This document shows, piece by piece, positions 1 through 8,332 of a DNA stretch of 64,000 bases. The stretch comes from Paractinoplanes ovalisporus (lineage in GTDB: Bacteria; Actinomycetota; Actinomycetes; Mycobacteriales; Micromonosporaceae): assembly GCF_016834655.1 (NCBI RefSeq), contig NZ_JAENHP010000008.1:186001-250000 (forward strand). Reading direction: 5' to 3'. A program made the position numbers and the translations under genes. How positions within the stretch are numbered: position 1 is the stretch's first letter; each line of letters opens with the position of its first letter. The notes beneath the pieces were generated by a model. That model was not told the DNA's origin. It was given only the letters and a program-made list of their open reading frames with translations, and searched no databases.

Positions 1-906
1 GGCGGGCTGGGTCGTGGGGGCCACGGTGGCCGACTCCAGCAGCGGGACAGCGGCCGCGGTGGTGGTGGCCACCGGCTGCGGCTTCGCGCTCGTCTTCGAC
101 GGCTTGGGTGTGGCCTTCTTCGTGGCCGGCTTCTTCTTCTCGGGCGTGGCGGCCGACTCGGGCTGCTGCCGCACCACACTGCCCCCGAGCTTGGCCGTCG
201 TCTTCTGGGTCTTGCCGATCGACAGCTTGATGTTCGAGACGGTCACCGAATTCCCGTACACATCGGTGATCTTGACCTTGAACGGGCCGTTGCCGGCGCC
301 GCTCGGGAGCGTCCAGTAGTTGAAGTCCTCGCGCGACGCGTTCTTGAAGCTGCCGCCCTTACCGGCGACCTTGACCGAGGACAGCTGGTTGCTGTGGTTG
401 TCGATCAGCACACTCAGCCAGTACTGCGACGAGCCTTCCTTCACCCGTACGGAAATGGGCCCCGGAACCGCCGCCCCGGGAACGGTCCTGTACGTGATCG
501 GGATGATGCCGGCCGACTGGGCGCCGATCTTCTTGAACGCCGTGAGGCTCAGGTCGAGGTGACCGGCCGGGCACTCCGGGCACGAGTCGATGACCTTGAC
601 ACGGGTCTTGCCCTTGGGGCCGGCGACGTCGATGTACGTGCCGCAGGCGGCGCCGTTCGAGTATTGGTTGTGCTGCCCCAGGGCCACGTACAGGTCGTCG
701 GCGGGCGGGCTGGGGAACGAGCAGTTGCCGAGCGTGCCCTCGAGGAAGAAGTACGTCGCCTTGCCCTTCTTGGCCGTGGTGGACGGCGGGGCGGCGCAGG
801 CGGCGCCGCTGTTCTGGAGCACGAGCGTGACTCCGAGAACGGCGGCGAGAACGACGGCGCCTCCGGCAGCGAGCCAGCGGGGCGAGAACAGGCGAGATCC
901 GGTCAC
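1..906 (-). CDS. Expansin-like secreted protein (3' end beyond window)
   Basis: Secreted protein of the bacterial expansin (EXLX) type, expected to loosen polysaccharide networks without hydrolysis. Starting at the GTG at 906, residues about 10-31 form a hydrophobic signal/anchor. Next comes a double-psi barrel with the family signatures GNCSF, GTYIDV and DSCPECPAGHLDLS, then a CBM63-like beta domain containing SSQYWLSVLIDNHSNQ and REDFNYW. The chain continues into a Lys/Pro/Thr/Ala-rich tail and runs off the left edge, so the C-terminus is unseen. The Shine-Dalgarno sequence is weak, and no better in-frame start exists upstream. It follows the MOSC gene on the same strand after 82 bases. The family call is firm from motifs; the polysaccharide target is unknown. 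Confidence 0.85.
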   Translation of the reverse strand, partial: MTGSRLFSPRWLAAGGAVVLAAVLGVTLVLQNSGAACAAPPSTTAKKGKATYFFLEGTLGNCSFPSPPADDLYVALGQHNQYSNGAACGTYIDVAGPKGKTRVKVIDSCPECPAGHLDLSLTAFKKIGAQSAGIIPITYRTVPGAAVPGPISVRVKEGSSQYWLSVLIDNHSNQLSSVKVAGKGGSFKNASREDFNYWTLPSGAGNGPFKVKITDVYGNSVTVSNIKLSIGKTQKTTAKLGGSVVRQQPESAATPEKKKPATKKATPKPSKTSAKPQPVATTTAAAVPLLESATVAPTTQPA

Positions 907-988
907 GCAGAGGAACCCTGCCGCCGCACGAGCGCGGCGGCAACTTTCCTAAGACACTCCTAAGCTTCCAGCGACCGGCTTCACCCGT

Positions 989-1786
989 TCACCTGACCAC
1001 GACCGGGTCACCGAGGCGCACTACGCCGGACATGTCCGGAATCAGGTTGATGGCGAACAGCAGCCCGTCGTCGAAGCGCCGGTGCCGGCCCAGGATCCGG
1101 AGCGGCTGGCGCCCCTTCTCACCGGTCTCCTGATCGATGGTGGTCACCAGGCAGCGGGCGCACGACTTGGCCGCCCGGAACGTCACGTCGCCGATCCGCA
1201 ACCGCTGCCCCAGCCAGTCGTCCTCGGCCCAGGCGGGAGCGCCGGCGACCACGAGGTTGGGCCGGAACCGGGTCATCGGCACCGGCTCCTCCCCCGCCTC
1301 GACCAGCCAGTCGTTGAGCGCCGAGAGCGAGCCTTCGTTCGCCAGCAGCACCGGGAAGCCGTCGGCGAAGCTCACCCGGTCGTCCGGCCGCGCGTGCGAC
1401 TCGATCGTGCGGCCGGTCGGGTCGGCCTGCCACACCAGCCGGGCGTCGCGGCCCAGGAAACGGCTGCTCCACTCCTTCTCGGCCACCCGCCCGGGAACCG
1501 GGCCTTTGCTGCGGAAGACGCGCACGTGTTCCGCGGGGCCGTCGACCGGTTCGTCCACCGAGATCGTGGGCATGCCGGGGGCGCTGAGTTCCAGGCCGCC
1601 GGGGCGCGGGGTGACGGTCAGCTGGGTGAGCTCGGGGGTGTCGCGCTGGGTGATGCCGATCCCCTCGGCGTCGACCATCAGCCATCGGCGGTCGCCGGCC
1701 AGGCCCCACGGTTCGACCGGCGTGCTCTCGTGCTCGATGCGATGACAACCCTTGACCGGGTACGTGTACAGGGCCGTGATCCGCAT
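989..1786 (-). CDS. MOSC domain protein
   Basis: A 265-residue protein with the MOSC N-terminal beta barrel (opening ITALYTYPVKGC) followed by a MOSC core with the conserved cysteine region FRAAKSCARCLVTTIDQ. MOSC domains bind molybdenum cofactor or act as sulfur carriers; relatives are molybdenum cofactor sulfurase C-termini and YcbX/YiiM-like detoxifiers of N-hydroxylated compounds. The ATG at 1786 is preferred over one five codons upstream because GAGG lies seven bases before it. It is divergent from the copper ATPase. The substrate cannot be predicted. Confidence 0.85.
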   Translation of the reverse strand: MRITALYTYPVKGCHRIEHESTPVEPWGLAGDRRWLMVDAEGIGITQRDTPELTQLTVTPRPGGLELSAPGMPTISVDEPVDGPAEHVRVFRSKGPVPGRVAEKEWSSRFLGRDARLVWQADPTGRTIESHARPDDRVSFADGFPVLLANEGSLSALNDWLVEAGEEPVPMTRFRPNLVVAGAPAWAEDDWLGQRLRIGDVTFRAAKSCARCLVTTIDQETGEKGRQPLRILGRHRRFDDGLLFAINLIPDMSGVVRLGDPVVVR

Positions 1787-1892
1787 GCCCCAGCCTCGCA
1801 CGCCGGGCCGGCTTCTCGTCCGTCACTGAGTCGCGCTGCGCGCACATGTGTGGTCCACGCCATGCGGACGGCATCTTCTCAGGCCTTGGCGG

Positions 1893-1909
1893 ATACCCCC
1901 AGGGGGTAT
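1893..1909. promoter_or_regulatory. CsoR-type copper operator before the copper ATPase
   Basis: Perfect palindrome ATACCCCC-A-GGGGGTAT centred on base 1901, 12 bases before the ATPase start. Runs of C and G flanked by ATA/TAT are the hallmark of CsoR-family operators. A TATATG box at 1907-1912 overlaps the right half-site and would place transcription start close to the ATG at 1921, so the mRNA is probably leaderless and repressor binding would block the promoter. No csoR gene is in this window. Confidence 0.8.
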
Positions 1910-1920
1910 ATGTTCACCCT

Positions 1921-4182
1921 ATGACGGAGGCGCAGCGACAGGCATCGCTGGTTCACGGCGACCACGCACACTCGGGTCACGGCGGCCGGGCGGGCCATGA
2001 CAGCCACGGCGGGCATGCGGGGCACGGCGGGCATGCGGGGCACGATCCGGCGATCTTCCGGCGCAAGTTCTGGCTGAGCCTCGCCCTCACCGTCCCGATC
2101 GTGCTGACCAGCGAGATGGTCATGGAGTGGTTCGGCTACTCGCTGGACTTCCCCGGCATCAGGTGGATCGGCCCGGTGCTGGGCACGGGCGTCTTCTTCT
2201 ACGGCGGGTGGCCGTTCCTCACCGGCGCGGTCGCCGAGATCCGCGGACGGGCCCCCGGCATGATGCTGCTCATCGCGATGGCGATCACGGTGGCGTACGG
2301 GGCCTCTATCGCCACCACGGCCGGCCTGTTCGAGCTCGACTTCTGGTGGGAGCTGGCCGCGCTGGTCACGATCATGCTGCTGGGCCACTGGCAGGAGATG
2401 AAGGCGATCGGTCAGGCCCAGGGCGCCTTGGCCGCGCTGGCCACCCTGCTGCCCGACGAGGCCACGCTGATCCGCGACGACGGCTCGACCGAGGAGGTGC
2501 CGGTCGCGCATCTGCGGGTCGGCGACCGCGTTCTCGTACGCTCCGGCGCCCGCGTCCCCGCCGACGGCCGCATCGTCGACGGTTCGGCCGAGATGGACGA
2601 GTCGATGATCACCGGAGAGTCCAGACCGGTTTCCCGTACGCAGGGAGACCGCGTCGTGGCGGGCACGGTGGCCACCGATTCCGCCGTACGGGTCGAGGTC
2701 GACGCCGTGGGTGAGGACACCGCCCTGGCCGGGATCGGCCGCCTGGTCGCACAGGCGCAGGCGTCGAGCGGCCGCGCCCAGGCCTTGGCCGACCGTTTCG
2801 CGGCGTGGCTGTTCTACGTGGCGACGCTCGCCGGCCTGATCACCTTCGTGACGTGGTGGGTTCTCGGCGATCTCGACCAGTCCGTCGTACGCACGGTGAC
2901 CGTCCTGGTGATCGCCTGCCCGCACGCCCTCGGCCTCGCCATTCCGCTGGTCATCGCGTTGTCCACGGCCCTGTCGGCCCGCGCCGGCATCCTCGTCAAG
3001 GACAGGCTGGCGCTGGAGAGGATGCGTACGGTGAACGCGGTTCTCTTCGACAAGACCGGCACCCTGACCAAGGGCGCGCACACCGTGACGGCCGTCGCCG
3101 CCGCTCCCGGCCAGACCGAGGCGTCGGTGCTGCGAATCGCGGCCGCCGTCGAGAGCGACAGTGAACACCCGTTGGCCCGAGCGATCGTCGCGGCGTCCCC
3201 CGCGCAGGCCACGGCCACCGACTTCCGATCCCTGACCGGGCGCGGGGTGCAGGCCGTGGTCGACGGGACGACGCACGCGGTCGGGGGTCCCGCTCTGCTC
3301 CGCGAGCTGGGCATCGCCGCTCCCGACGCCCTGGCCGACGAGTCCCGCCGTGGGGCCGCCGTCCTGCACCTCATACAGCTGCCCTCGCCCGCGCCCGTCG
3401 GCTCGCCCGCGTCGGCCGGTTCCTCGGCGTCGACCGATTCGTCGACGTCGACCGGCTCGTCCGCTTCGGTCGACTCGTCGGCTGGCTCAATGGCGTCAGT
3501 CGGCTCGCCCGCGTCGGCCGGTTCGCTGGCGTCGGCCAGTTCGTCCGCGTCGGCCGATTCGTTGGCGTCAGTCGGCTCGTCGGCGTCGATTCTCGGCTCG
3601 TTCGCGCTGGAGGACGAGGTGCGCCCCGAGGCCCGGCAGGCCATCGAACAGCTCCGCCGCCACGGCATCAAGAAGATCGTGATGATCACCGGCGACGCCC
3701 GCCCGGTGGCCGAGGCCGTAGCCGCCGACCTGGGCCTGGACGAGGTCTTCGCCGAGGTGCTGCCGGCCGACAAGGACAAGGCGGTAGCCGACCTGCAGTC
3801 CCGGGGCTTGACCGTAGCCATGGTCGGCGACGGCGTGAACGACGCCCCCGCCCTGGCCCGAGCCGACGTGGGCCTGGCCATCGGAGCCGGCACCGACGTA
3901 GCGATCGAATCCGCGGGGGTGGTCCTGGCCTCCTCCGACCCTCGAGCCGTGACCAGCGTGATCAAGCTGTCGAACGCCTCGTACCGCAAAATGATCCAGA
4001 ACCTGGCCTGGGCCGCCGGTTACAACGTCATCGCCATCCCGCTGGCCGCCGGCGTGCTGGCGTGGGCCGGTTTCACCCTGAGCCCCGCCGTAGGCGCCAT
4101 CCTGATGAGCGCCTCAACGATCGTGGTCGCCCTGAACGCCCAACTGCTGCGCCGGCTCCATTTGAACCCGACCGACCAGTAG
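1921..4182 (+). CDS. copB: CopB-type copper/silver P1B ATPase
   Basis: A 753-residue heavy-metal P-type ATPase, probably exporting Cu(I) or Ag(I). The N-terminus (about residues 12-50) is a His/Gly-rich metal-binding tract instead of a CXXC domain. The key motifs are the actuator TGES (231-234), CPH in the transmembrane metal site (333-335, diagnostic of the CopB subgroup), the phosphorylated Asp377 in DKTGT, and GDGVND (636-641). An alternative start 25 codons upstream would run through the operator, so the ATG at 1921 is chosen; no Shine-Dalgarno is visible and leaderless translation is likely. Residues 497-558 are a Ser/Ala repeat tract placed between the nucleotide-binding and phosphorylation domains, which is unusual. 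Regulation by a copper-sensing CsoR is inferred from the upstream palindrome. Confidence 0.93.
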   Translation: MTEAQRQASLVHGDHAHSGHGGRAGHDSHGGHAGHGGHAGHDPAIFRRKFWLSLALTVPIVLTSEMVMEWFGYSLDFPGIRWIGPVLGTGVFFYGGWPFLTGAVAEIRGRAPGMMLLIAMAITVAYGASIATTAGLFELDFWWELAALVTIMLLGHWQEMKAIGQAQGALAALATLLPDEATLIRDDGSTEEVPVAHLRVGDRVLVRSGARVPADGRIVDGSAEMDESMITGESRPVSRTQGDRVVAGTVATDSAVRVEVDAVGEDTALAGIGRLVAQAQASSGRAQALADRFAAWLFYVATLAGLITFVTWWVLGDLDQSVVRTVTVLVIACPHALGLAIPLVIALSTALSARAGILVKDRLALERMRTVNAVLFDKTGTLTKGAHTVTAVAAAPGQTEASVLRIAAAVESDSEHPLARAIVAASPAQATATDFRSLTGRGVQAVVDGTTHAVGGPALLRELGIAAPDALADESRRGAAVLHLIQLPSPAPVGSPASAGSSASTDSSTSTGSSASVDSSAGSMASVGSPASAGSLASASSSASADSLASVGSSASILGSFALEDEVRPEARQAIEQLRRHGIKKIVMITGDARPVAEAVAADLGLDEVFAEVLPADKDKAVADLQSRGLTVAMVGDGVNDAPALARADVGLAIGAGTDVAIESAGVVLASSDPRAVTSVIKLSNASYRKMIQNLAWAAGYNVIAIPLAAGVLAWAGFTLSPAVGAILMSASTIVVALNAQLLRRLHLNPTDQ
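3409..3594 (+). repeat. 18-bp coding tandem repeat inside the copper ATPase
   Basis: About ten imperfect 18-base units encode the hexapeptide A-S-[AVT]-[GDS]-S-[SPL]. One unit is interrupted by four extra residues. The array sits between the strand AAVLHLI and the conserved SFALEDEVRPEARQAI, in a loop that is short in other P1B ATPases. The reading frame is kept throughout, so the protein gains a flexible Ser/Ala linker. Confidence 0.85.
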
Positions 4183-4590
4183 CCGCCGCCACGACGGACC
4201 CCGAACGGGGGCCAGGCGCATGGCCCCGGGTACACCGCGTTCGACGACATCGAGCTCGCGGATCTGCTTCATGCGCGGCCGGCCCGCCAGCCCGGTCAGG
4301 CCGTCGCCTACTGCCCGCCCAGTGGCGTGATCCAAAACACCGGATCCGACGAGCCTGTTTCAGTCGAGCGTCACGCCCCCGCCGACCGGCCCGGCACCTC
4401 GCCCCGGACCGCCGCGACCCAACCCCCGCTGACCTCGGCCAGGCCCTGATCGACGCATGGCCACGAGGTCGCAGGCCGCAGTCTGAGAACTTCCCGAGCC
4501 CCTACTTTCGGGGGCTGTGCGACGCGGCCGCATCGGCAATACTTCCGCCGCACGGCAATGCTCACGGGGGAAACACGGGGAAAGAGGAAC
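4183..4590 (+). other. Intergenic stretch with a possible gene remnant
   Basis: There is no confident gene here. The frame of the copper ATPase stays open after its stop until a TGA at 4447-4449 and reads protein-like text (GYTAFDDIELADLLHARPA, then QAVAYCPPSGVIQNT) with G/C-rich third positions. It has no ATG or suitable GTG start, so it could be the decayed 3' part of a lost gene. Further right, AGCCCC at 4497-4502 pairs with GGGGCT at 4511-4516 as a small hairpin before the next gene. I do not recognise a riboswitch. Confidence 0.25.
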
Positions 4591-5763
4591 ATGAGAAATC
4601 GACTGTGGGGCCGCATCATCCCGATGGTTGTCGCCGGGGCCGGTTTGCTGCTCGGCTCGGCACTGCCGGCGACCGCCGCCGAAGACGACGAACTGACCGC
4701 GACCGCACGACCCGACGGCACCTCGCGCACGCTGATGCTCGGCGGCAAGGCGACGACGGTCCGCGGGCTCGAGATGACCGTCGACGGCGGCCAGGTCGTG
4801 CCCGCCTTCTCGCTGTCCTTCCGACCGGCGTTCACCGGCGAGATCGACTACTCGGACGCCACGTGGGCCGAGAGCGGCGTCGGCAACATCTCCAATGTGC
4901 AGTGGATCCTCGAACACGGTTTCCCGTCCGGCAACCGGGCCGACCTGATCGCCGCCGCCGGTGTCCGCGTTCCGCCGGGCGTCTCCAAGGCCACCGTCGA
5001 CCAGCTGCTGCGGCTGGGCACGCAGGCCGCCGTCTGGCACCAGACCAACAACGTCACCCTGAACGCGTGGCGCGCCGGTGCCGGTCTGGGCGCCGAGAAC
5101 CAATACGCCGTAATCAAGAAGGTGTACGACTATCTGACCCGCGTCGACATCGCCTTGTTCCAGCCGCAGCGCACCGTCACGATCATCGAGCCCGGCTATG
5201 CCGACGGCCCCGACCTGGCGGTGAACGGTCCCGGCGGCCTGATCAAGATCGAGGTCGAGGACGGCTACGCGATCACCGACGGCCGGTTCGAAGGTGGCAC
5301 CTGGCTGGTCACCCAGGTGCGCAACGGCGGCGGTTTCCTGATGGCGTCGACCGAGCGGGGTGTGCCGGCCAAGGTCACCGCCACCGCCCCGCACGCCGTG
5401 ACGCCGGGCCAGGTCTTCGTCGCCGAGGGTGGGTCGGCTCAGCCGCTCACGCCCGCGGTGGCGTACGGGGAACCGGTCTCCGCGACGTTCGAGAAGCAAT
5501 ACGGCGTCTGGAGCGGGCCGGCCCCGACCCCGTCCCCGACTGCCCCCGCCGCGGGCCCGACCACGCCGCCCACCTCGTCCTCACCGGCCGCGCCCGCGAC
5601 GACCGCCGCGGGCGGCGAAGGTGGCGAAGGCGGCGAGGGTGGCGGTCTCCCGGTGACCGGCGCTCCGACCGGCGCCGCGCTGACCGGCGGTGCCGCCCTG
5701 CTGGTCGCGGGTGCGGTGCTCCTCTTCCTGGTCCGGCGCCGGCGTCTCAGCTTCTCGTCCTGA
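4591..5763 (+). CDS. Thioester-domain (TQXA) LPxTG wall-anchored protein, Cys replaced
   Basis: A 390-residue surface protein: signal peptide (1-30, ending ATAAED), TQXA/thioester-type domain, a repeat-like beta domain, a Pro/Thr/Ser and Gly/Glu linker, the sortase motif LPVTG (353-357), a hydrophobic helix and an Arg-rich tail. Such proteins are linked to peptidoglycan by sortase, and their internal Cys-Gln thioester can attach covalently to targets. The Gln motif TQAAVWH is present (Gln145), but the position that normally reads AYCI is AFSL here, with Ser74 in place of Cys. A thioester therefore could not form. The ATG at 4591 has AAAGAGGA just upstream. It precedes a sulfotransferase by seven bases. 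Confidence 0.85.
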   Translation: MRNRLWGRIIPMVVAGAGLLLGSALPATAAEDDELTATARPDGTSRTLMLGGKATTVRGLEMTVDGGQVVPAFSLSFRPAFTGEIDYSDATWAESGVGNISNVQWILEHGFPSGNRADLIAAAGVRVPPGVSKATVDQLLRLGTQAAVWHQTNNVTLNAWRAGAGLGAENQYAVIKKVYDYLTRVDIALFQPQRTVTIIEPGYADGPDLAVNGPGGLIKIEVEDGYAITDGRFEGGTWLVTQVRNGGGFLMASTERGVPAKVTATAPHAVTPGQVFVAEGGSAQPLTPAVAYGEPVSATFEKQYGVWSGPAPTPSPTAPAAGPTTPPTSSSPAAPATTAAGGEGGEGGEGGGLPVTGAPTGAALTGGAALLVAGAVLLFLVRRRRLSFSS

Positions 5764-5770
5764 CCCGGCC

Positions 5771-6466
5771 ATGCTGGTCTGGGTGGCGTCCTACCCGCGA
5801 TCGGGCAACACGTTTCTGCGGATCGTCCTGTACCGCCTCTACGGGGTGCGGGCGTCCGTCATCTACGACTTCGACGGCGTCGCCGACCGGCTGGGCCGCG
5901 ACTTCGTGGGTGGCCTCGACCGGCCCGGCTCGCTCGACGACCTGCGCGCCTCCGACGAACTGCACCTGGTCAAGACGCACCGTCCCCGCGACGCCGACGT
6001 CCACGAGGAAGACCGGGCGATCTGCCTCGTCCGCGACGGCCGCGACGCGCTCGTCTCATGGGCCCGCCAGGAAAGCGAAAGTCCAGACCGCGTTTCCCGT
6101 ACGGCGTTACGTTCGCTGATCAACGGTGAGCGGGGTTCCCGAAGCTGGGGCGTCAACGTGCTGAGCTGGCTGCGACCGCCCGCGCCGCAGCGGGTGGTGC
6201 TGCTCTACGACGACCTCGTCCGCGACCCGGAGGCCGCCGTCGAGTCGCTCGGCCTGCCGTTGCAACGGGTGCCCGGGGCGACGGTCCCGTCCTTCGCCGA
6301 ACTGCACGCCGCCGATCCCGCCTTCTTCCGCCGCGGCCACACCGGCACCCACCGCGACGAGATGCCGGACGACCTGCACGAGCTGTTCTGGTCCCGCCCC
6401 GAAAACACCGAGGCGATGGTCCTGCTCAGAAGCCTGCAGCAGCGCCCGCGCCAGCCCGGAGGGTGA
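5771..6466 (+). CDS. Sulfotransferase domain protein
   Basis: A 231-residue cytosolic protein of the PAPS-dependent sulfotransferase fold. SYPRSGNTFLR at residues 7-17 is the 5'-phosphosulfate loop, and CLVRDGRDALVSWA is the 3'-phosphate-binding segment. It is shorter than typical carbohydrate sulfotransferases but carries both PAPS elements. The ATG begins seven bases after the wall-protein stop codon, so the two may be co-transcribed. The acceptor is unknown; modification of a cell-surface glycan or small molecule is a guess from context. Confidence 0.82.
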   Translation: MLVWVASYPRSGNTFLRIVLYRLYGVRASVIYDFDGVADRLGRDFVGGLDRPGSLDDLRASDELHLVKTHRPRDADVHEEDRAICLVRDGRDALVSWARQESESPDRVSRTALRSLINGERGSRSWGVNVLSWLRPPAPQRVVLLYDDLVRDPEAAVESLGLPLQRVPGATVPSFAELHAADPAFFRRGHTGTHRDEMPDDLHELFWSRPENTEAMVLLRSLQQRPRQPGG

Positions 6467-6477
6467 CTTTCCGCGCG

Positions 6478-6764
6478 TCAGGCGGAGAAAGACAGCGGCC
6501 GGGCGGCGTTACGGACGCGGTCGGCGGTGCTGCTCTCGTGGGCGAAGGTGCGCCACCGCTCGGTCGGCAGCGGGCATGCCCAGCCGTCGTACAAGGCCCG
6601 GGTGGCGGCGTCGCGGATACGGAAGATGCCCCAGCCGACGATCGCTGCGGCGACGGCGGTGAGACCAGTCGCATCACAGCCCAAGCCGGTCGATGGGTCG
6701 CAGCGCCAACGCCGGAGGAGAACTCGTGGATGGTGTCGACCGGGTTGACGTTGCGGGTCCGCCG
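6478..6764 (-). pseudogene. Remnant of a second MFS transporter
   Basis: Read on the minus strand, pieces match the C-terminal part of the adjacent intact MFS gene but in different frames. VDTIHEFSSGVGAAT corresponds to VDTASEVSSGAGLAVT in the intact copy, and TGLTAVAAAIVGWGIFRIR corresponds to LVLTAVAAALVGWGILRTR. The intervening helices are deleted and the frame shifts between the two pieces. The tail (ALYDGWACPLPTERW onward) has no counterpart in the neighbour and may belong to another gene. It is best read as a decayed tandem paralogue. Confidence 0.6.
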
Positions 6765-6868
6765 TCAGGAAGCGACCGCGACGGGCTCGGCCGGGGCCGG
6801 GGCGGCGTCGCGAAGCCACCGTCAGGAACCGACCGCGACGGGCTCGGCCGGGGACGGGGTGGCGCTGC
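6765..6868. repeat. 57-bp tandem duplication across the MFS gene end
   Basis: Two copies of a segment beginning with TCAGGAA (minus-strand stop codon plus last codons) start at 6765 and 6822, exactly 57 bases apart. They share CGACCGCGACGGGCTCGGCC. The left copy is duplicated sequence beyond the true stop. Nineteen codons is an in-frame length, so the stop codon is repeated in register. Confidence 0.75.
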
Positions 6869-8279
6869 GGGTGCGGAGAATGCCCCAGCCGACCAGCGCT
6901 GCGGCCACGGCGGTCAGAACCAGGCCGGCCGTTGTCACGGCGGAACCGAACTCAGCGGCCTGCCGTGCGGTCCAGTCCGAGCCGGCCAGGCTGCCGGTGA
7001 AGATCGCGGCCAGGATCGTTCCGGTGACGGCCAGGCCGGCGCCGGAAGAGACCTCGCTCGCGGTGTCGACCAGGGCGGCCCCGATCGAGGTCCGGTTCTG
7101 GGGCAGGCCGCGCAGCACGTTGACCCCGGCGACGGCGCCGACGACCCGGATCGCGGCCGCCACGAGCACCAGCGCGAGCGCGACCCACGCGTAGCCGAAG
7201 CGGCCGAACAGCCCGTAGACGGCGAGCCCGCCCACGACCGTCGCCGAGCTGAGCCAGGCTGCTCGGTCGAGGCCGACCCGGTCGACGAACCGGTTGACGA
7301 ACGGCCCGGCGAAGACCAGCACGACCACCTGCGGCAGCATGCCCACGGCGGCCAGCGCGGGCGACCAGCCCCAGGCCAGCTGGAGCTGCAGGGTGACCAT
7401 GTAGCCGAGACCGGCGACGGCCAGCCCGGTCGCGGCCTTGAAGGCCAGCCCGGCCGAGACCAGCGGACGGGCGACGAGGCTCAGGTCGAGCAGCGGATGC
7501 GCGGCCGAGCGCTGCCGCGCGACGAACAGCACTGCGCCCAGCACGGCCGCGGCGGTCGCGGCCCACGGCGCCCAGGAACCGGCGCCCTCGTTCACGAACA
7601 GGGTCGGCGCGACGAGCGCGAGCACGACCGTGGCCGTGCCCAGCACCACCCCGGCGACGTCGATCGGGTCGTGGTGCAGGTCGGCCGGGTCGTCGGCGGC
7701 GATACCGGCCCGGATGCCGGCGAACGCGAGCGCAGCGATCGGCACGTTCACCAGCAGCAGGAATTGCCACGGCGCGACGGCGAGCACAAAGCCGCCCGCG
7801 GTGGGGCCGACCGCGAGCCCGACCAGGCCGACGGTGGAGATCAGGGTCATGGCGCGGACCCGCAGGCGGTCGTCGGTGAAGAGCCGGAAGGCCAGCGCGA
7901 TCGAGCCCGGGGTGGTCATGGCGGCGGCGACCCCCATCACGGCCCGTACGGCGATGAGCTGCCCCGCGGTGGTGACGAAGACCGTGGCCAGGCTCGCGAG
8001 CCCGAGCAGCACGAGCCCGGCGAGCATGACCCGGCGCCGGCCGAACCGGTCGGCGACCGCGCCGAAGCCGAGCATCAGCCCACCGAAGACCACCCCGTAC
8101 GCGCCGGTCACCCACTGCAGGGCGACGGTCGAGGCGTGCAGGTCGTGGCCGATGGTGGGCAGCGCGACGTTGAGGATCGAGTTGTCGAGCATCTCGAAGA
8201 GGAAGACCGCCGAGAGCCCGGCCAGTGCCAGCCAGGCGCCCCGCAGCGAGGTGAGCGGAGAAGTCATGCCATCGAGCAT
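6822..8279 (-). CDS. MFS drug-efflux transporter (DHA2/EmrB type)
   Basis: A 485-residue membrane protein with about 14 hydrophobic helices. Family motifs are FLFEMLDNSILNVALPTIG in helix 1, DRFGRRR after helix 2 and TTPGSIALAF in motif C. It is probably a proton-coupled exporter of drugs or dyes. The N-terminus could begin at the first ATG (8279) or four codons later; neither has a clear Shine-Dalgarno. A TATAAG box ten bases before the first ATG suggests a nearly leaderless transcript. It is divergent from a TetR gene around a perfect 10-bp inverted repeat, the classical layout of a repressor and the pump it controls. A partial duplicate of its 3' end lies immediately downstream. Confidence 0.9.
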   Translation of the reverse strand: MLDGMTSPLTSLRGAWLALAGLSAVFLFEMLDNSILNVALPTIGHDLHASTVALQWVTGAYGVVFGGLMLGFGAVADRFGRRRVMLAGLVLLGLASLATVFVTTAGQLIAVRAVMGVAAAMTTPGSIALAFRLFTDDRLRVRAMTLISTVGLVGLAVGPTAGGFVLAVAPWQFLLLVNVPIAALAFAGIRAGIAADDPADLHHDPIDVAGVVLGTATVVLALVAPTLFVNEGAGSWAPWAATAAAVLGAVLFVARQRSAAHPLLDLSLVARPLVSAGLAFKAATGLAVAGLGYMVTLQLQLAWGWSPALAAVGMLPQVVVLVFAGPFVNRFVDRVGLDRAAWLSSATVVGGLAVYGLFGRFGYAWVALALVLVAAAIRVVGAVAGVNVLRGLPQNRTSIGAALVDTASEVSSGAGLAVTGTILAAIFTGSLAGSDWTARQAAEFGSAVTTAGLVLTAVAAALVGWGILRTRSATPSPAEPVAVGS

Positions 8280-8291
8280 GCGCCCAAAACT

Positions 8292-8321
8292 TATACCGAG
8301 TCAATGCTTTTACTCGGTATA
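8292..8321. promoter_or_regulatory. Operator between MFS pump and TetR
   Basis: Perfect inverted repeat TATACCGAGT / ACTCGGTATA with a ten-base spacer (8302-8311) in the divergent promoter region. It overlaps the likely -10 boxes of both genes (TATAAG for the pump, TATATG for the regulator), so one bound TetR dimer pair could repress both. Confidence 0.85.
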
Positions 8322-8332
8322 TGATGAGCACC

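Noticed and set aside
4062..6119. Long plus-strand open frame through the copB end and the thioester gene
   Set aside because: It is rich in Arg/Pro and overlaps two well-supported genes in another frame; a typical high-GC shadow.
6693..8324. 543-codon plus-strand frame opposite the MFS transporter
   Set aside because: Antisense to a clear 14-helix transporter; translation is Gly/Arg/Asp-rich without recognisable domains.
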